From NCBI RefSeq assembly GCF_037963835.1, contig NZ_CP150145.1:992001-1056000 (forward strand): a stretch of 64,000 bases of DNA, given 5' to 3'. The notes beneath the pieces were generated by a model that did not search any database, was not told where the DNA came from, and saw nothing but the letters and a program-made list of their open reading frames with translations. A program made the position numbers and the translations under genes. This DNA is from Paenibacillus sp. FSL H8-0332 (GTDB lineage Bacteria; Bacillota; Bacilli; Paenibacillales; Paenibacillaceae). Positions 16,118 to 25,700 of this stretch are shown piece after piece (within the stretch, counting starts at the first letter, position 1; each line of letters opens with the position of its first letter).

Positions 16118-17122
16118 GTGAGCATTAGGATTGGCAAGATCAGCTTTTGGCATGTACATGCCTGGGATTATACGAAGCAGGCTCAGGAGCATGGCGATAC
16201 GGAAATTGCTGCGGTATGGGACGAGGATGCGGAGCGGGGCAGGAAGGCGGCAGAGAGCTTGAATGTCCCGTTCTGTGATTCATTGGATGACCTGCTTGCC
16301 CGGAAGGATATCGATGCCGTGATTGTCGACGCGCCAACCCATATGCACCGGGAGGTCATGATTGCGGCGGCCAGAGCAGGCAAGCATATCTTCACCGAAA
16401 AGGTTGTAGCTGCAACGCTGAGTGAGGTGAACGAAATCCTCTCAGAGGTCGAGGGCCATGGAGTGAAGCTAACCGTGTCCCTGCCACGGCTAAATGACGG
16501 TTATACGTTATCGGTTACAGACATTCTAAGCCAGGGACTGCTGGGGGAGATCACCTATGTCAGAGTCCGTTTATCCCATAACGGGGCAACGGCCAACTGG
16601 CTTCCCGAGCATTTCTATAGCCTGGAGCAATGCCAGGGCGGGGCTTTGATTGATCTGGGATGTCATCCCATGTATCTGACCAGGCTGTTTCTGGGTCAAG
16701 AGGTGACCGGAGTAAGTGCGAGCTTCGGATATGTGACGGGCAAGGAAGTGGAAGACAACGCAGTAGCGACGCTCTATACCGATTCGGGAGCGATCGGTGT
16801 GGTGGAAGCCGGCTTCGTGAATAGCTACTCACCTTTTACCATAGAAGTGCATGGAACGGAAGGAACTCTATTATATGGAACGCCTGAAGAGAAGCTGCTA
16901 GTGAGAAGTACCCAAGCGGCAGATCAAGGGGCTTCCTGGAACGATACGCCTGTGCTGGCCAATCGGGAGAGCGCTTTCCAGCAATGGGTCGCACACATCC
17001 AGAACAACACACTTGCTTCTGACAATATTCAAGCGGCAACCGAGCTTACCCGGTTAATGGAGGCGGCGAATCTCTCGGCGAAGACAGGACGGGTGGTCCG
17101 GTTAGCCGAATTGAAGTCTTGA
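16118..17122 (+). CDS. Gfo/Idh/MocA family oxidoreductase (atypical N-terminus)
   Basis: A 334-residue NAD(P)-dependent dehydrogenase-like protein. DAVIVDAPTHMHREVMIAA, then AGKHIFTEKVVAA (the EKP motif as EKV), and GGALIDLGCHPMYL in the C-terminal domain identify the family. The canonical Rossmann GxGxxG near the N-terminus is replaced by KISFWHVHAWDY. The GTG start follows TGGAGGTG. The gene leads a three-gene set with an AraC regulator and another Gfo/Idh/MocA gene, which suggests sugar or inositol-type substrate use. Confidence 0.88.
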   Translation: MSIRIGKISFWHVHAWDYTKQAQEHGDTEIAAVWDEDAERGRKAAESLNVPFCDSLDDLLARKDIDAVIVDAPTHMHREVMIAAARAGKHIFTEKVVAATLSEVNEILSEVEGHGVKLTVSLPRLNDGYTLSVTDILSQGLLGEITYVRVRLSHNGATANWLPEHFYSLEQCQGGALIDLGCHPMYLTRLFLGQEVTGVSASFGYVTGKEVEDNAVATLYTDSGAIGVVEAGFVNSYSPFTIEVHGTEGTLLYGTPEEKLLVRSTQAADQGASWNDTPVLANRESAFQQWVAHIQNNTLASDNIQAATELTRLMEAANLSAKTGRVVRLAELKS

Positions 17123-17170
17123 TTGGATCACTTATCCGGGTACAGAGCGCAGCTCAAGCAGGAGGTTAAC

Positions 17171-18094
17171 ATGAGCCCTTTTCCCTTCGAGATTATGTTT
17201 GAGAAGATGGATTTGCTGGAACGGCTGGATATCTCCATCCTGTGGGGACATTATGAAATTTCAGTGCTCCGGTTTCATTTGACCACTTTTCCGCCGGGTA
17301 AGGTCATTGATTTCCATAACCATGCTGAATTTGAATTTCATTTCATCCCGCGGGGCAAGGGAACGGTCATTCTTGGCGATCAGCGGTATCCTCTATCGGA
17401 GGGAATGCTCTATTTGACCGGACCTGGAGTCATGCACCGTCAGGAAGCGGATGCGGATGAGTCGATGGAGGAGTTATGTCTGCATGTCAATATTGCGGAG
17501 AAGCCCAGAGACGATGCAGATCCATGGGAGGTTGCGGAAGCAGAGGAATGTGTGGAGAAGCTGAGGAGGCTGCCGCTTATCCCTGCGCAGGATTATCACA
17601 GGGCGATGAAGTGTTTTCTGGAGGCCTATGAAGCCTGTGACGGCAAGCTTGCGGGATACTACACATCCATCAAGCATCTTGTGATCAGTATTTTGCTGAA
17701 GGTAACCAGAGCTTATGATACAGGCGGGATGGGCGCTGCGGCACCCGTACGGGATATGTTGACCTACCGCTATCAATATGCCGTTCAGTACATGGAAGCG
17801 AATTATTCATCAGCCGTGACGCTGGAGAATGTTGCGGAGAAGCTGAATATCAGCTCCAGACAGCTGCAGCGGATCTTTAAGCAGGTCCATCCGGATCAGA
17901 CCTTCAGCCGGATTCTTGAAGAGATCCGGTTGCAGGCGGTGTGCAGCAAGCTTGAAGCCAGCAGCCTGTCGATCGAACACATCGCGGAGTCTGAGGGGTT
18001 CACCAATGCGACCTATCTGCATTCGGTATTCCGCAAGCGGCTGGGCATGACCCCGGCTGCATACCGCAAGGCCCGAAAAATACATGAACAGTGA
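17171..18094 (+). CDS. AraC family regulator with cupin sensor domain
   Basis: About 307 residues. The N-terminal cupin has IDFHNHAEFEFHFIPRGKG with metal/ligand-type His residues. The C-terminal double HTH has VTLENVAEKLNISSRQLQRI and the second AraC helix IAESEGFTNATYLHSVFRKR. I chose ATG 17171, with AGGAGGTTAAC upstream, over a TTG at 17123. It lies between two sugar-dehydrogenase genes and probably activates this operon in response to the substrate. Confidence 0.92.
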   Translation: MSPFPFEIMFEKMDLLERLDISILWGHYEISVLRFHLTTFPPGKVIDFHNHAEFEFHFIPRGKGTVILGDQRYPLSEGMLYLTGPGVMHRQEADADESMEELCLHVNIAEKPRDDADPWEVAEAEECVEKLRRLPLIPAQDYHRAMKCFLEAYEACDGKLAGYYTSIKHLVISILLKVTRAYDTGGMGAAAPVRDMLTYRYQYAVQYMEANYSSAVTLENVAEKLNISSRQLQRIFKQVHPDQTFSRILEEIRLQAVCSKLEASSLSIEHIAESEGFTNATYLHSVFRKRLGMTPAAYRKARKIHEQ

Positions 18095-18106
18095 GGATGA
18101 GAGACT

Positions 18107-19189
18107 ATGAGCAAAGTGTATCGTGTTGGAGTTATCGGCTGTGGAGGAATTGCGAACGGGAAGCATTTGCCTGCCTTAAGCAGACAGGATAAGGTTCAAG
18201 TGGTGGCTTTTTGCGATATTATCAAGGAACGGGCGGAAGCGGCTGCTGAACAATTCGGCAGTGCGGAAGCAGCTGTCTACATGGACTATCAGGAATTATT
18301 GAAGGATGCTTCCATTGATATTGTTCATGTTCTTACGCCCAATGATGCGCATGCGGAAATATCCATTGCGGCCTTGGAAGCGGGCAAACATGTGATGTGT
18401 GAGAAGCCCATGGCCAAAACTGCGGCGGACGCCAAACGTATGGCTGAAGCCGCGAGACGTACAGGGAAGAAGCTGACCATAGGGTATGACAACCGGTTCA
18501 GACAAGACAGCCAGTATTTGAAAAAAGTCTGTGAAGCTGGCGAGCTCGGCCATATCTATTATGCCAAAGCACATGCCATCCGGCGCAGAGCGGTTCCGAC
18601 CTGGGGAGTATTCCTGGATGAGGAGAAGCAGGGGGGCGGCCCGCTTATTGATATCGGAACGCATGCGCTGGATCTGACGCTCTGGATGATGGACAACTAC
18701 AAGCCGAAGGTTGTGCTGGGGACCAAATACCATGAGCTCTCACAAAAAGAAGACGCTGCCAATGCCTGGGGACCCTGGGACCCGAAGAAATTCACCGTGG
18801 AAGACTCTGCGTTCGGGATGATTGTGATGGAGAATGGAGCGACCATTACGCTGGAAGCAAGCTGGGCGCTGAATTCGCTGGATGTGGATGAAGCCAAGTG
18901 CAGCTTAAGCGGAACCGAAGCGGGAGCGGACATGAAGAACGGTCTCAGGATTAATGGGGAAAACCATAGCAAGCTATACACGAATGAGATTGAGCTTGGT
19001 GCCGGGGGAGTAGCCTTTTATGAAGGCAAAGAAGAGAAATCTACGGATGTGGAACTGCGAAAGTGGATCGAAGCAATCGAACAGGATAAAGATCCGGTCG
19101 TGACTCCTGAACAGGCCTATGTGGTATCCCGGATACTTGAGGCTATCTATGAATCGGCGCAGACGGGGAAGGCGGTCTATTTGGACTAA
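18107..19189 (+). CDS. Gfo/Idh/MocA family oxidoreductase
   Basis: A 360-residue NAD(P)-dependent oxidoreductase with a proper dinucleotide motif, GVIGCGGIANGKHLPAL. It also has VHVLTPNDAHAEISIAALEA, CEKPMAKTAADAK with the EKP catalytic lysine, and GGPLIDIGTHALDLTLWMM. It starts 12 nt after the AraC stop codon with a weak GAGGATGAGAG site, so it is part of the same operon. The substrate is unknown; related enzymes act on sugars, inositols or their derivatives. Confidence 0.92.
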   Translation: MSKVYRVGVIGCGGIANGKHLPALSRQDKVQVVAFCDIIKERAEAAAEQFGSAEAAVYMDYQELLKDASIDIVHVLTPNDAHAEISIAALEAGKHVMCEKPMAKTAADAKRMAEAARRTGKKLTIGYDNRFRQDSQYLKKVCEAGELGHIYYAKAHAIRRRAVPTWGVFLDEEKQGGGPLIDIGTHALDLTLWMMDNYKPKVVLGTKYHELSQKEDAANAWGPWDPKKFTVEDSAFGMIVMENGATITLEASWALNSLDVDEAKCSLSGTEAGADMKNGLRINGENHSKLYTNEIELGAGGVAFYEGKEEKSTDVELRKWIEAIEQDKDPVVTPEQAYVVSRILEAIYESAQTGKAVYLD

Positions 19190-19223
19190 CGCTACACGAC
19201 CCTTGCAAGACTATATCTGACAA

Positions 19224-19260
19224 TAAGCCGGACCCCCGATGATCGAGGGCCGGCTTATTT
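19224..19260 (+). terminator. Terminator of the Gfo/Idh operon
   Basis: ATAAGCCGG pairs with CCGGCTTAT, with CCCTCGATCATCGGGGG-type pairing inside, followed by a short T-run. The 345-bp low-GC stretch after it, up to 19605, holds no gene and must contain the liv promoter. Confidence 0.75.
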
Positions 19261-19494
19261 ACCGGTTCAATCCGTTACCCCTTTAATTAATTGAAGGAAT
19301 GCTGCTGTAAAGAGACAAATGTTATATTAATTACGCAGAAAAAAAGTATTGTATAAGAAAAGGAAACAACTTCTAAAACATTCCTGCTTAAATATCCTCT
19401 GTTTTTCTCCTGTTTTCTGCGCATTTTTCGTAAACCTACAATAACCTACCGAATCCTACATATATCATGTTATGTAATATAACACCAACTATTG

Positions 19495-19509
19495 AATTTT
19501 GTATTAATT
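19495..19509. promoter_or_regulatory. Weak CodY-box candidate upstream of liv operon
   Basis: The sequence AATTTTGTATTAATT matches the known CodY consensus AATTTTCWGAAAATT at 11 of 15 positions and lies about 110 bp before the leader ORF. CodY regulates branched-chain amino acid genes in Firmicutes. Such matches are common in low-GC DNA, so this is tentative. Confidence 0.25.
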
Positions 19510-19605
19510 CCCACAATTATTAGTGACGTTCCTCTGACCTTGTGTTAATATAAATGACATCATAATCCAAGAATAGAGAAGCAGCACAGAGAAAGGGGTA
19601 TTACG

Positions 19606-19656
19606 ATGAATATGGGGAGAAGGGGATGGCGATGGAGTACTTCATTCAGCAACTAA
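19606..19656 (+). CDS. Possible 16-residue leader peptide overlapping livH start
   Basis: ATG 19606 follows AAAGGGG by 7 nt and opens a short frame, MNMGRRGWRWSTSFSN, ending in TAA at 19654-19656. It overlaps the first codons of livH in another frame. Its initiation signal is better than that of livH, so it may couple or tune livH translation. It contains no Leu, Ile or Val run, so classical branched-chain attenuation is unlikely. Confidence 0.35.
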   Translation: MNMGRRGWRWSTSFSN

Positions 19657-20537
19657 TAAACGGAATATCCGTAGGCAGTATTTACGCTCTGATCGCCCTT
19701 GGTTACACAATGGTGTACGGTATTATCAAGCTGATTAATTTTGCACATGGTGATGTATTTATGGTAGGGTCGTTCATCGGTCTGTACAGTGCCAAATACC
19801 TGGCGAATGCCGGAATGCCGCCGATCGTTGTACTGCTCTTGTCGCTGATAATCTCAATGACGATCAGTGCGCTGCTAGGTATCACTATTGAACGTCTGGC
19901 GTATAAGCCACTTCGTAAGTCCACACGGATTGCGGCGCTGATTACTGCGATTGGTGTATCCTTCCTGCTCGAATATACCGGAGTCTTGATCCTCGGGCCG
20001 CAGGCCAAGGGCTTCCCGGATATTATGGATAAGAAGCAGTATCATCTCTTCGGGTCTTCTATCCAAGTCGAATCCAATCAGATCATGATTCTATTGACCA
20101 CCATTATTCTAATGTTAGTTCTGCAGTATATCGTTCGTTATACCAAGACGGGAAAAGCTATGCGGGCCGTATCCTTCGATGTAGAAGCGGCGCGGCTGAT
20201 GGGCATCAATGTAGACCGCACCATTTCAGCCACCTTCGCCATCGGTTCGGCGCTTGCCGCTGCAGCGGGCGTGATTTTCGGCATGACGTACAATTCGGTT
20301 GATCCTCTCATGGGCGTAATGCCTGGGCTTAAGGCTTTTGTCGCGGCAGTGCTTGGAGGGATTGGAAGTATTCCGGGGGCGCTCGTCGGCGGATTGCTGC
20401 TGGGAACGGTTGAGACAGAGATATCTTCGCTGGGGTTCTCCTCCTGGCGTGACGGTGTAGCCTTTGCGGTACTGATTCTAATCCTTATCTTCAAACCATC
20501 CGGACTGTTTGGCAAGAATGTCCGGGAGAAAGTGTAG
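19626..20537 (+). CDS. livH: Branched-chain amino acid ABC transporter permease LivH
   Basis: A 303-residue inner-membrane permease with about eight hydrophobic segments. IYALIALGYTMVYGIIKLIN near the N-terminus and GLKAFVAAVLGGIGSIPGA near the C-terminus are LivH signatures. It pairs with LivM to form the translocation channel for Leu/Ile/Val or related amino acids. ATG 19626 and ATG 19632 are both possible, with AAGGGG upstream. It is the first gene of the five-gene liv operon. Confidence 0.95.
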   Translation: MAMEYFIQQLINGISVGSIYALIALGYTMVYGIIKLINFAHGDVFMVGSFIGLYSAKYLANAGMPPIVVLLLSLIISMTISALLGITIERLAYKPLRKSTRIAALITAIGVSFLLEYTGVLILGPQAKGFPDIMDKKQYHLFGSSIQVESNQIMILLTTIILMLVLQYIVRYTKTGKAMRAVSFDVEAARLMGINVDRTISATFAIGSALAAAAGVIFGMTYNSVDPLMGVMPGLKAFVAAVLGGIGSIPGALVGGLLLGTVETEISSLGFSSWRDGVAFAVLILILIFKPSGLFGKNVREKV

Positions 20538-20549
20538 AGGGAAGCTGCC

Positions 20550-21518
20550 GTGAAAAAGATAAATAAAAAGTTCTGGCTGGGCATACTGATCGCCCTTGCG
20601 TTCTATGGAATCGTAAAGGTTCTTCTAACAACCGGAGTTCTTAGTGATGTGAATCAGTCTATGCTGCTGCTCATCGGGGTTAATATCATGCTGGCGGTGT
20701 CGCTGAACCTGATTACCGGGATTACCGGGCAGTTCTCCATTGGTCATGCCGGGTTCATGTCGGTGGGTGCGTATACGTCGGCGATCCTTACCCTTGACTA
20801 CAATGTGCCGTTCATTCCTGCGATTCTTGCGGGCGGACTGCTGGCAGCGGTATTCGGTGTATTGATCGGGATGCCTACGCTCCGGCTTAACGGGGACTAT
20901 CTCGCTATTGCCACGCTGGGGTTCGGTGAGATCATCCGCATCATTATGCTGAATACGGAATTTGTCGGCGGAGCTTCAGGGCTAAGCGGTATTCCGGCCA
21001 AAACCACCTGGACCATGCTCTTCTTCTTCACTCTGATCTCAGTCGTACTGATTAATAACTTCATTAGATCTACTCACGGCCGGGCCTGTATTGCGATCCG
21101 CGAGAATGAGATTGCCGCTGAGGCGATGGGGATTAATACGACACGCTACAAAATCATCGCCTTCACCATCGGTGCGCTGTTTGCCGGAATGGCGGGCGGC
21201 CTGTCGGCCCATACGTTCTATGTCATTACGCCGGGCAGCTTCAACTTCCTGAAGTCTTTTGAAATCATCGTCATGGTGGTTCTCGGGGGGCTGGGCAGTA
21301 CCGCGGGCTCTATCGTGGGTGCGGTGTTTGTTACCCTGCTGTACACATACTTACGTGAATTCCCGGAATGGCGCATGATTATCTACTCGATTGTGCTCAT
21401 TCTGATGATGATCTTCCGTCCGAGCGGCCTGCTTGGCGTAAGCAAATTCTCATTTGGCAAGTTCGGCAAAAAGGAGGCGAAGGCAAATGACACAATCGAG
21501 AGCAGCGGTACTCCTTGA
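20550..21518 (+). CDS. livM: Branched-chain amino acid ABC transporter permease LivM
   Basis: A 322-residue permease. LNLITGITGQFSIGHAGFM and RLNGDYLAIATLGFGEIIRI are LivM hallmarks, and FEIIVMVVLGGLGSTAGSI is the cytoplasmic coupling region. The GTG start follows AGAGGGAAG, 12 nt after livH. The C-terminal coding region overlaps the livG start by 32 bp, so expression is tightly coupled. Confidence 0.95.
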   Translation: MKKINKKFWLGILIALAFYGIVKVLLTTGVLSDVNQSMLLLIGVNIMLAVSLNLITGITGQFSIGHAGFMSVGAYTSAILTLDYNVPFIPAILAGGLLAAVFGVLIGMPTLRLNGDYLAIATLGFGEIIRIIMLNTEFVGGASGLSGIPAKTTWTMLFFFTLISVVLINNFIRSTHGRACIAIRENEIAAEAMGINTTRYKIIAFTIGALFAGMAGGLSAHTFYVITPGSFNFLKSFEIIVMVVLGGLGSTAGSIVGAVFVTLLYTYLREFPEWRMIIYSIVLILMMIFRPSGLLGVSKFSFGKFGKKEAKANDTIESSGTP

Positions 21519-22269
21519 TGTGAAAGCGGCCAGCCGGGCCTTCGGCGGACTGAAGGCGGTCAGCGAGGTATCTCTTCATATTGATAAAGGCGAGCTGATT
21601 GGCCTGATCGGACCCAACGGTGCCGGTAAAACCACGCTGTTCAACCTGTTAACCGGAGTGTACCCGCCATCGTCGGGCAGCATTCTTTTGAATAATGAGT
21701 CCATCGGCGGGATGAAGCCCTACAAGATCAATCATAAAGGCGCTGCGCGTACGTTCCAGAACATCCGCCTGTTCACGGCTATGACTGTGCTGGAGAACGT
21801 TAAGATTGCCTTCCATCAGCATGCGAAGCACTCGTTGTTCTCTTCGATGCTACGTCTGCCGAAGCATTTCCAGGGCGAAGAGGAGATTACCCGGAAGGCG
21901 ATGGATATTCTCAAAATTTTCAATCTGGCTGACCAGAGTGATGAGGTAGCGAGCAACCTGAGCTATGGGAATCAGCGGCGTCTGGAGATTGCCCGGGCGC
22001 TTGCGGCCGGACCCAAGCTGCTGTTGCTCGATGAGCCAGCAGCCGGGATGAACCCGAATGAGACGCGTGACCTGATGAATCTGATCGCCTGGATCCGGGA
22101 GGAGTTCGACCTGACCATTCTGCTGATCGAGCATGATATGTCACTGGTGATGGGGGTCTGCAGCCGCATCTACGTGCTGGACCGCGGAATTCTGATCGCT
22201 GACGGAACGCCGGCGGAGATCCGCAACAATCCGAAGGTCATCGAAGCGTATTTGGGACAGGAGGCGTAG
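21487..22269 (+). CDS. livG: Branched-chain amino acid ABC transporter ATPase LivG
   Basis: About 260 residues. The Walker A is GPNGAGKTT, the ABC signature LSYGNQRRLEIARAL, the Walker B LLLLDEPAAGMNP, and the switch His is in LLIEHDMSLVM. Together with LivF it powers LivHM. I chose ATG 21487, with AAGGAGGCG upstream, rather than the in-frame upstream extension, which lies inside livM. The LivG-specific stretch AARTFQNIRLF is present. Confidence 0.95.
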   Translation: MTQSRAAVLLDVKAASRAFGGLKAVSEVSLHIDKGELIGLIGPNGAGKTTLFNLLTGVYPPSSGSILLNNESIGGMKPYKINHKGAARTFQNIRLFTAMTVLENVKIAFHQHAKHSLFSSMLRLPKHFQGEEEITRKAMDILKIFNLADQSDEVASNLSYGNQRRLEIARALAAGPKLLLLDEPAAGMNPNETRDLMNLIAWIREEFDLTILLIEHDMSLVMGVCSRIYVLDRGILIADGTPAEIRNNPKVIEAYLGQEA

Positions 22270-22273
22270 CGCC

Positions 22274-22975
22274 ATGCTTACAGTACAAGGGATTAATGTA
22301 TATTACGGGGCCATTCATGCCCTGAAGGACCTTAGCATCACCGTGAAGCAGGGAGAGATTGTGACACTAATCGGTGCCAATGGCGCCGGCAAGTCTACGC
22401 TGCTCAAGACGCTCTCGGGGCTGCTGAAGCCCAAGACAGGAAGTATTGAATTCCAGAATAAATCGATAGTGAATCAAAGTGTACAGGCGATTGTCAAAGA
22501 AGGGCTGATCCATTGTCCCGAAGGACGGCGCGTATTCGCTAATATGTCGGTCGAGGAGAATCTCGAATTAGGCGCTTACCTGCAGGATGGAAGCAGCCTG
22601 GCTGCTGACTTCGGGAAGGTGTATAGCACCTTCCCGCGATTGCTTGAACGCAAGAAACAGCAGGCCGGAACCTTATCCGGCGGGGAGCAGCAGATGCTGG
22701 CGATGGGGCGTGCCATTATGGGCCACCCGAAGCTGCTGCTGCTGGATGAACCATCGATGGGGCTGGCGCCGCTGCTGGTCCAGGATATTTTTCGGATTAT
22801 CAAGGAAGTCAACGATGCCGGAACCACTGTCCTGCTGGTCGAGCAGAATGCGCACCAGGCGCTCAAAATCGCCGACCGCGCCTATGTCCTGGAGACAGGC
22901 CGGGTAGTGCTTGAAGGGGATGCCAAGGAAATGGCCGATTCCGATGAGATCAAAATGGCTTATCTCGGGCACTAA
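22274..22975 (+). CDS. livF: Branched-chain amino acid ABC transporter ATPase LivF
   Basis: A 233-residue ATPase. Walker A is GANGAGKST, the signature LSGGEQQMLAMGRA, Walker B LLLLDEPSMGLAP, and LLVEQNAHQAL contains Gln and Asn around the switch His. IHCPEGRRVFANMSVEENL is characteristic of LivF. It starts 4 nt after livG with ACAGGAGGCG. The 75-bp gap to the binding-protein gene has no obvious terminator. Confidence 0.95.
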   Translation: MLTVQGINVYYGAIHALKDLSITVKQGEIVTLIGANGAGKSTLLKTLSGLLKPKTGSIEFQNKSIVNQSVQAIVKEGLIHCPEGRRVFANMSVEENLELGAYLQDGSSLAADFGKVYSTFPRLLERKKQQAGTLSGGEQQMLAMGRAIMGHPKLLLLDEPSMGLAPLLVQDIFRIIKEVNDAGTTVLLVEQNAHQALKIADRAYVLETGRVVLEGDAKEMADSDEIKMAYLGH

Positions 22976-23050
22976 GCAGGGTATCCATCCTACAACAGCA
23001 TCACAGAAACAACATATATAAACTAAATAATCAGGAGGCTGGGAGAAACT

Positions 23051-24247
23051 ATGAAGAAAATTGGGGCCATTATCTTGTCGACAGTATTGACTGCGGTATT
23101 AGCATCCGGCTGCGGCAACAACACAGAGAACAGCGGTAACTCTGCAAGCGGCGGCAACACTGCCGGAGGCACCATCAAGATCGGGGCTGACCTTGAGCTC
23201 ACAGGCGGTCAGGCTTCTTTCGGCGACTCCGCATCCAAGGGCGCGAAGCTGGCGGTTGACGAGATCAACGCCAAAGGCGGTATACTCGGCAAGCAGCTGG
23301 AGCTGGTAGTTGCAGACAATGCATCGAAGTCTGAAGAAGCTACCCAGGCGGCACAGAAGCTGATCACGAGTGACAAGGTCGTGACCATTATCGGCGCATC
23401 CACTTCGACCAACACGCTGGGGATCGTTCCGGTAGCTACGGAGAAAAAGATTCCGCTCGTCTCGGTAGGGGCTACCAATCCGAAGGTTACTGTGGATGAG
23501 CGCAGCGGCAATGTCAATGAATATGTGTTCCGCGCGGCGTTCATCGATCCGTTCCAGGGTGAGGTAATGGCTAACTTTGCACTCGATTCCCTGAAGGCTA
23601 AGACGGCTGTCATCTATACCGATACTTCGTCTGACTACTCCAAGGGTCTGCAGAAGTTCTTCGAAGAGACCTTCAAGGCCAAAGGCGGCGAGGTGCTGAG
23701 CCAGGAGTCCTACCAGCAGAAGGATTCGGACTTCAAAGCAGTTCTGACCCGGATCAAAGCAGCGAACCCGGATGTCATCTACCTGCCTGGTTATTATGAA
23801 GAAGTAGGTAAAATTGTGAAGCAGGCCCGTGAGATGGGCATCACCGTTCCGTTCCTCGGCGGCGATGGCTGGGATTCCCCGCAGCTGGCGGAAATCGCTG
23901 GTGCCAAAGCGCTGGAAAACACGTTCATGTCCAATCACTACTCGCCTGAAGATACAGCTCCTGAAGTAACCAGCTTCGTGGATGCCTATAAAAAGGCTAA
24001 CGGCGGAGCGGTTCCCGATGGTATGGCGGCCCTGGGCTATGATGCCCTGAAGCTGGTGGCTGATGCGATTACCCGTGCGGGTGAAGCTGATCCGGTCAAG
24101 ATTACAGAAGCACTGGCAGCGACTAAGGATCTGCAGCTCGCTACAGGCAAAATCACCCTGAACGACAAGCATGACCCGGTCAAAGCCGCAGTTGTGCTGA
24201 AATTCGTGGACGGGAAGCAAACCTTCGAAACCAAGGTTAATCCTTAA
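23051..24247 (+). CDS. livJ: Branched-chain amino acid ABC transporter substrate-binding lipoprotein
   Basis: A 398-residue type I periplasmic-binding-fold protein. The lipobox LASGC anchors it via Cys 21, followed by a Gly/Asn/Ser-rich linker. The mature domain starts GTIKIGADLELTGGQASFGD and contains VTIIGASTSTNTLGIVPVA, where Ser/Thr residues contact the ligand alpha groups. Its order after livHMGF is typical of Firmicutes. The preferred amino acid cannot be deduced; the alanine dehydrogenase downstream makes small neutral amino acids possible. Confidence 0.93.
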   Translation: MKKIGAIILSTVLTAVLASGCGNNTENSGNSASGGNTAGGTIKIGADLELTGGQASFGDSASKGAKLAVDEINAKGGILGKQLELVVADNASKSEEATQAAQKLITSDKVVTIIGASTSTNTLGIVPVATEKKIPLVSVGATNPKVTVDERSGNVNEYVFRAAFIDPFQGEVMANFALDSLKAKTAVIYTDTSSDYSKGLQKFFEETFKAKGGEVLSQESYQQKDSDFKAVLTRIKAANPDVIYLPGYYEEVGKIVKQAREMGITVPFLGGDGWDSPQLAEIAGAKALENTFMSNHYSPEDTAPEVTSFVDAYKKANGGAVPDGMAALGYDALKLVADAITRAGEADPVKITEALAATKDLQLATGKITLNDKHDPVKAAVVLKFVDGKQTFETKVNP

Positions 24248-24339
24248 GCTGCGAAATTGCATATACTGAGGTGAAGGGAACGGGGAGCCGGTCCGCAGGA
24301 GGCCAGGGAGCCTCTTGCCTCACCTTAACCGTGAAGAGG

Positions 24340-24366
24340 AAGGCCCCGAATGGGAGCCTTTCTTTT
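24340..24366 (+). terminator. Terminator of the liv operon
   Basis: AAGGCCCC-GAAT-GGGAGCCTT hairpin with one bulged A, followed by TCTTTTC. The stretch 24248-24424 otherwise holds the ald promoter region. Confidence 0.7.
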
Positions 24367-24424
24367 CGCATCTTACAGGGATACAATGTTGACTATACTA
24401 GAACAACTTTGAGGGGGAATCGGC

Positions 24425-25558
24425 ATGATTATTGGCGTACCCGCAGAAATTAAGAATAACGAGAACCGCGTCGCCATCACGCCGGCCGGGGTGGAAGCAC
24501 TCCGGAAGGCAGGTCATGAAGTATATATCCAAGCTTCTGCCGGAGCAGGCAGCGGCATGGGTGACAAGGAGTACTCAGATAAAGGTGCAGTGATTCTGGA
24601 TACAGCTGCTGAGGTCTGGGGCAGGGCAGAGATGATCATCAAGGTGAAGGAGCCGCTGCCGGAGGAGTACGGTTATTTCCGCAAAGGCTTGATTCTCTTC
24701 ACTTATCTGCATCTGGCACCTGAAGCGGAGCTGACCAAGGCACTGGTGGATAGCGGTGTAACCGCCGTGGGCTATGAGACGATTCAGCTTGAAGACGGCT
24801 CGCTGCCGCTGCTGATTCCGATGAGTGAGGTCGCCGGACGCATGGCGGTGCAGATTGGTGCCGGGCTGCTGGAGAAGCCGCATGGCGGCAAAGGCGTTCT
24901 GCTGGGCGGGGTACCTGGTGTACAGCCGGGTGAGGTTGTCATTGTCGGCGGTGGAATCGTTGGCACCAATGCCGCGAAGATCGCGCTGGGCATGGGGGCG
25001 CGCGTCACCGTGCTGGATCTGAATGCGGGCCGTCTGCGCGCGTTGGATGATATTTTTGGCGGACGGCTGGTGACCGTGATGTCGGATTCCTATCATCTGG
25101 AGCAGGCTGTGCGCCGGGCGGATCTGCTGATTGGGGCAGTGCTGATTCCTGGTGCCCGCGCCCCGAAGCTGGTTAAGGAGTATATGGTGAAGCAGATGGA
25201 AGAAGGCTCTGTCATCGTGGATGTTGCGATTGATCAGGGCGGGTCGATTGAGACCATTGACCGGATCACCACCCATGAGAACCCGACGTATGTGAAGCAT
25301 GGCGTAGTCCATTACGCCGTAGCCAACATGCCTGGAGCGGTCGCCCGGACCTCGACACTGGCGCTGACCAATGTGACGATCCCCTATGCGCTGCAGATTG
25401 CTAACCGTGGCATCCATGAGGCTGCGGTGAAGAACGCGGCGCTTGCGCGCGGCCTGAATGTGGTAGCTGGACAGGTGACCAATGCTGCGGTGGCCGGCAG
25501 TCTGGGGTATGAATATGCGGATGGAATCCAGGTGCTGGCTGCGGGCGGGGGGAATTGA
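24425..25558 (+). CDS. ald: Alanine dehydrogenase
   Basis: A 377-residue NAD-dependent enzyme interconverting L-alanine and pyruvate plus ammonia, the usual length. [20 protein letters not shown] opens the protein. The catalytic Lys lies in IIKVKEP and the His in YLHLAP. The NAD motif is [18 protein letters not shown], and VDVAIDQGG carries the catalytic Asp. The start ATG has GAGGGGGAATC upstream. Ald is important for alanine catabolism and germination or sporulation in Bacillales. It is monocistronic, with its own terminator. Confidence 0.97.
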   Translation: MIIGVPAEIKNNENRVAITPAGVEALRKAGHEVYIQASAGAGSGMGDKEYSDKGAVILDTAAEVWGRAEMIIKVKEPLPEEYGYFRKGLILFTYLHLAPEAELTKALVDSGVTAVGYETIQLEDGSLPLLIPMSEVAGRMAVQIGAGLLEKPHGGKGVLLGGVPGVQPGEVVIVGGGIVGTNAAKIALGMGARVTVLDLNAGRLRALDDIFGGRLVTVMSDSYHLEQAVRRADLLIGAVLIPGARAPKLVKEYMVKQMEEGSVIVDVAIDQGGSIETIDRITTHENPTYVKHGVVHYAVANMPGAVARTSTLALTNVTIPYALQIANRGIHEAAVKNAALARGLNVVAGQVTNAAVAGSLGYEYADGIQVLAAGGGN

Positions 25559-25566
25559 TCTTAAGA

Positions 25567-25609
25567 GGGGAGAAGCAGAGAATGCATACTGTAGTTCTCC
25601 CCGTATTTT
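25567..25609 (+). terminator. Terminator of ald
   Basis: GGGGAGAA (25567-25574) pairs with TTCTCCCC (25595-25602), followed by GTATTTTCC. Confidence 0.7.
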
Positions 25610-25700
25610 CCGGGAAAATTGACCTTCAAAAAAAGGCTTGTCAAATGGATTAAGGTTTGATATACTCATTTTTGTTGTCACGAAGAAAAACTTCAAATTT

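Noticed and set aside
19260..19605. T-box leader upstream of the liv operon
   Set aside because: No T-box core sequence or terminator/antiterminator pair could be found in this stretch.
23099..24262. 387-codon minus-strand frame opposite the LivJ-like gene
   Set aside because: The sense frame is a clear binding protein with a lipobox; the antisense frame has no domain.
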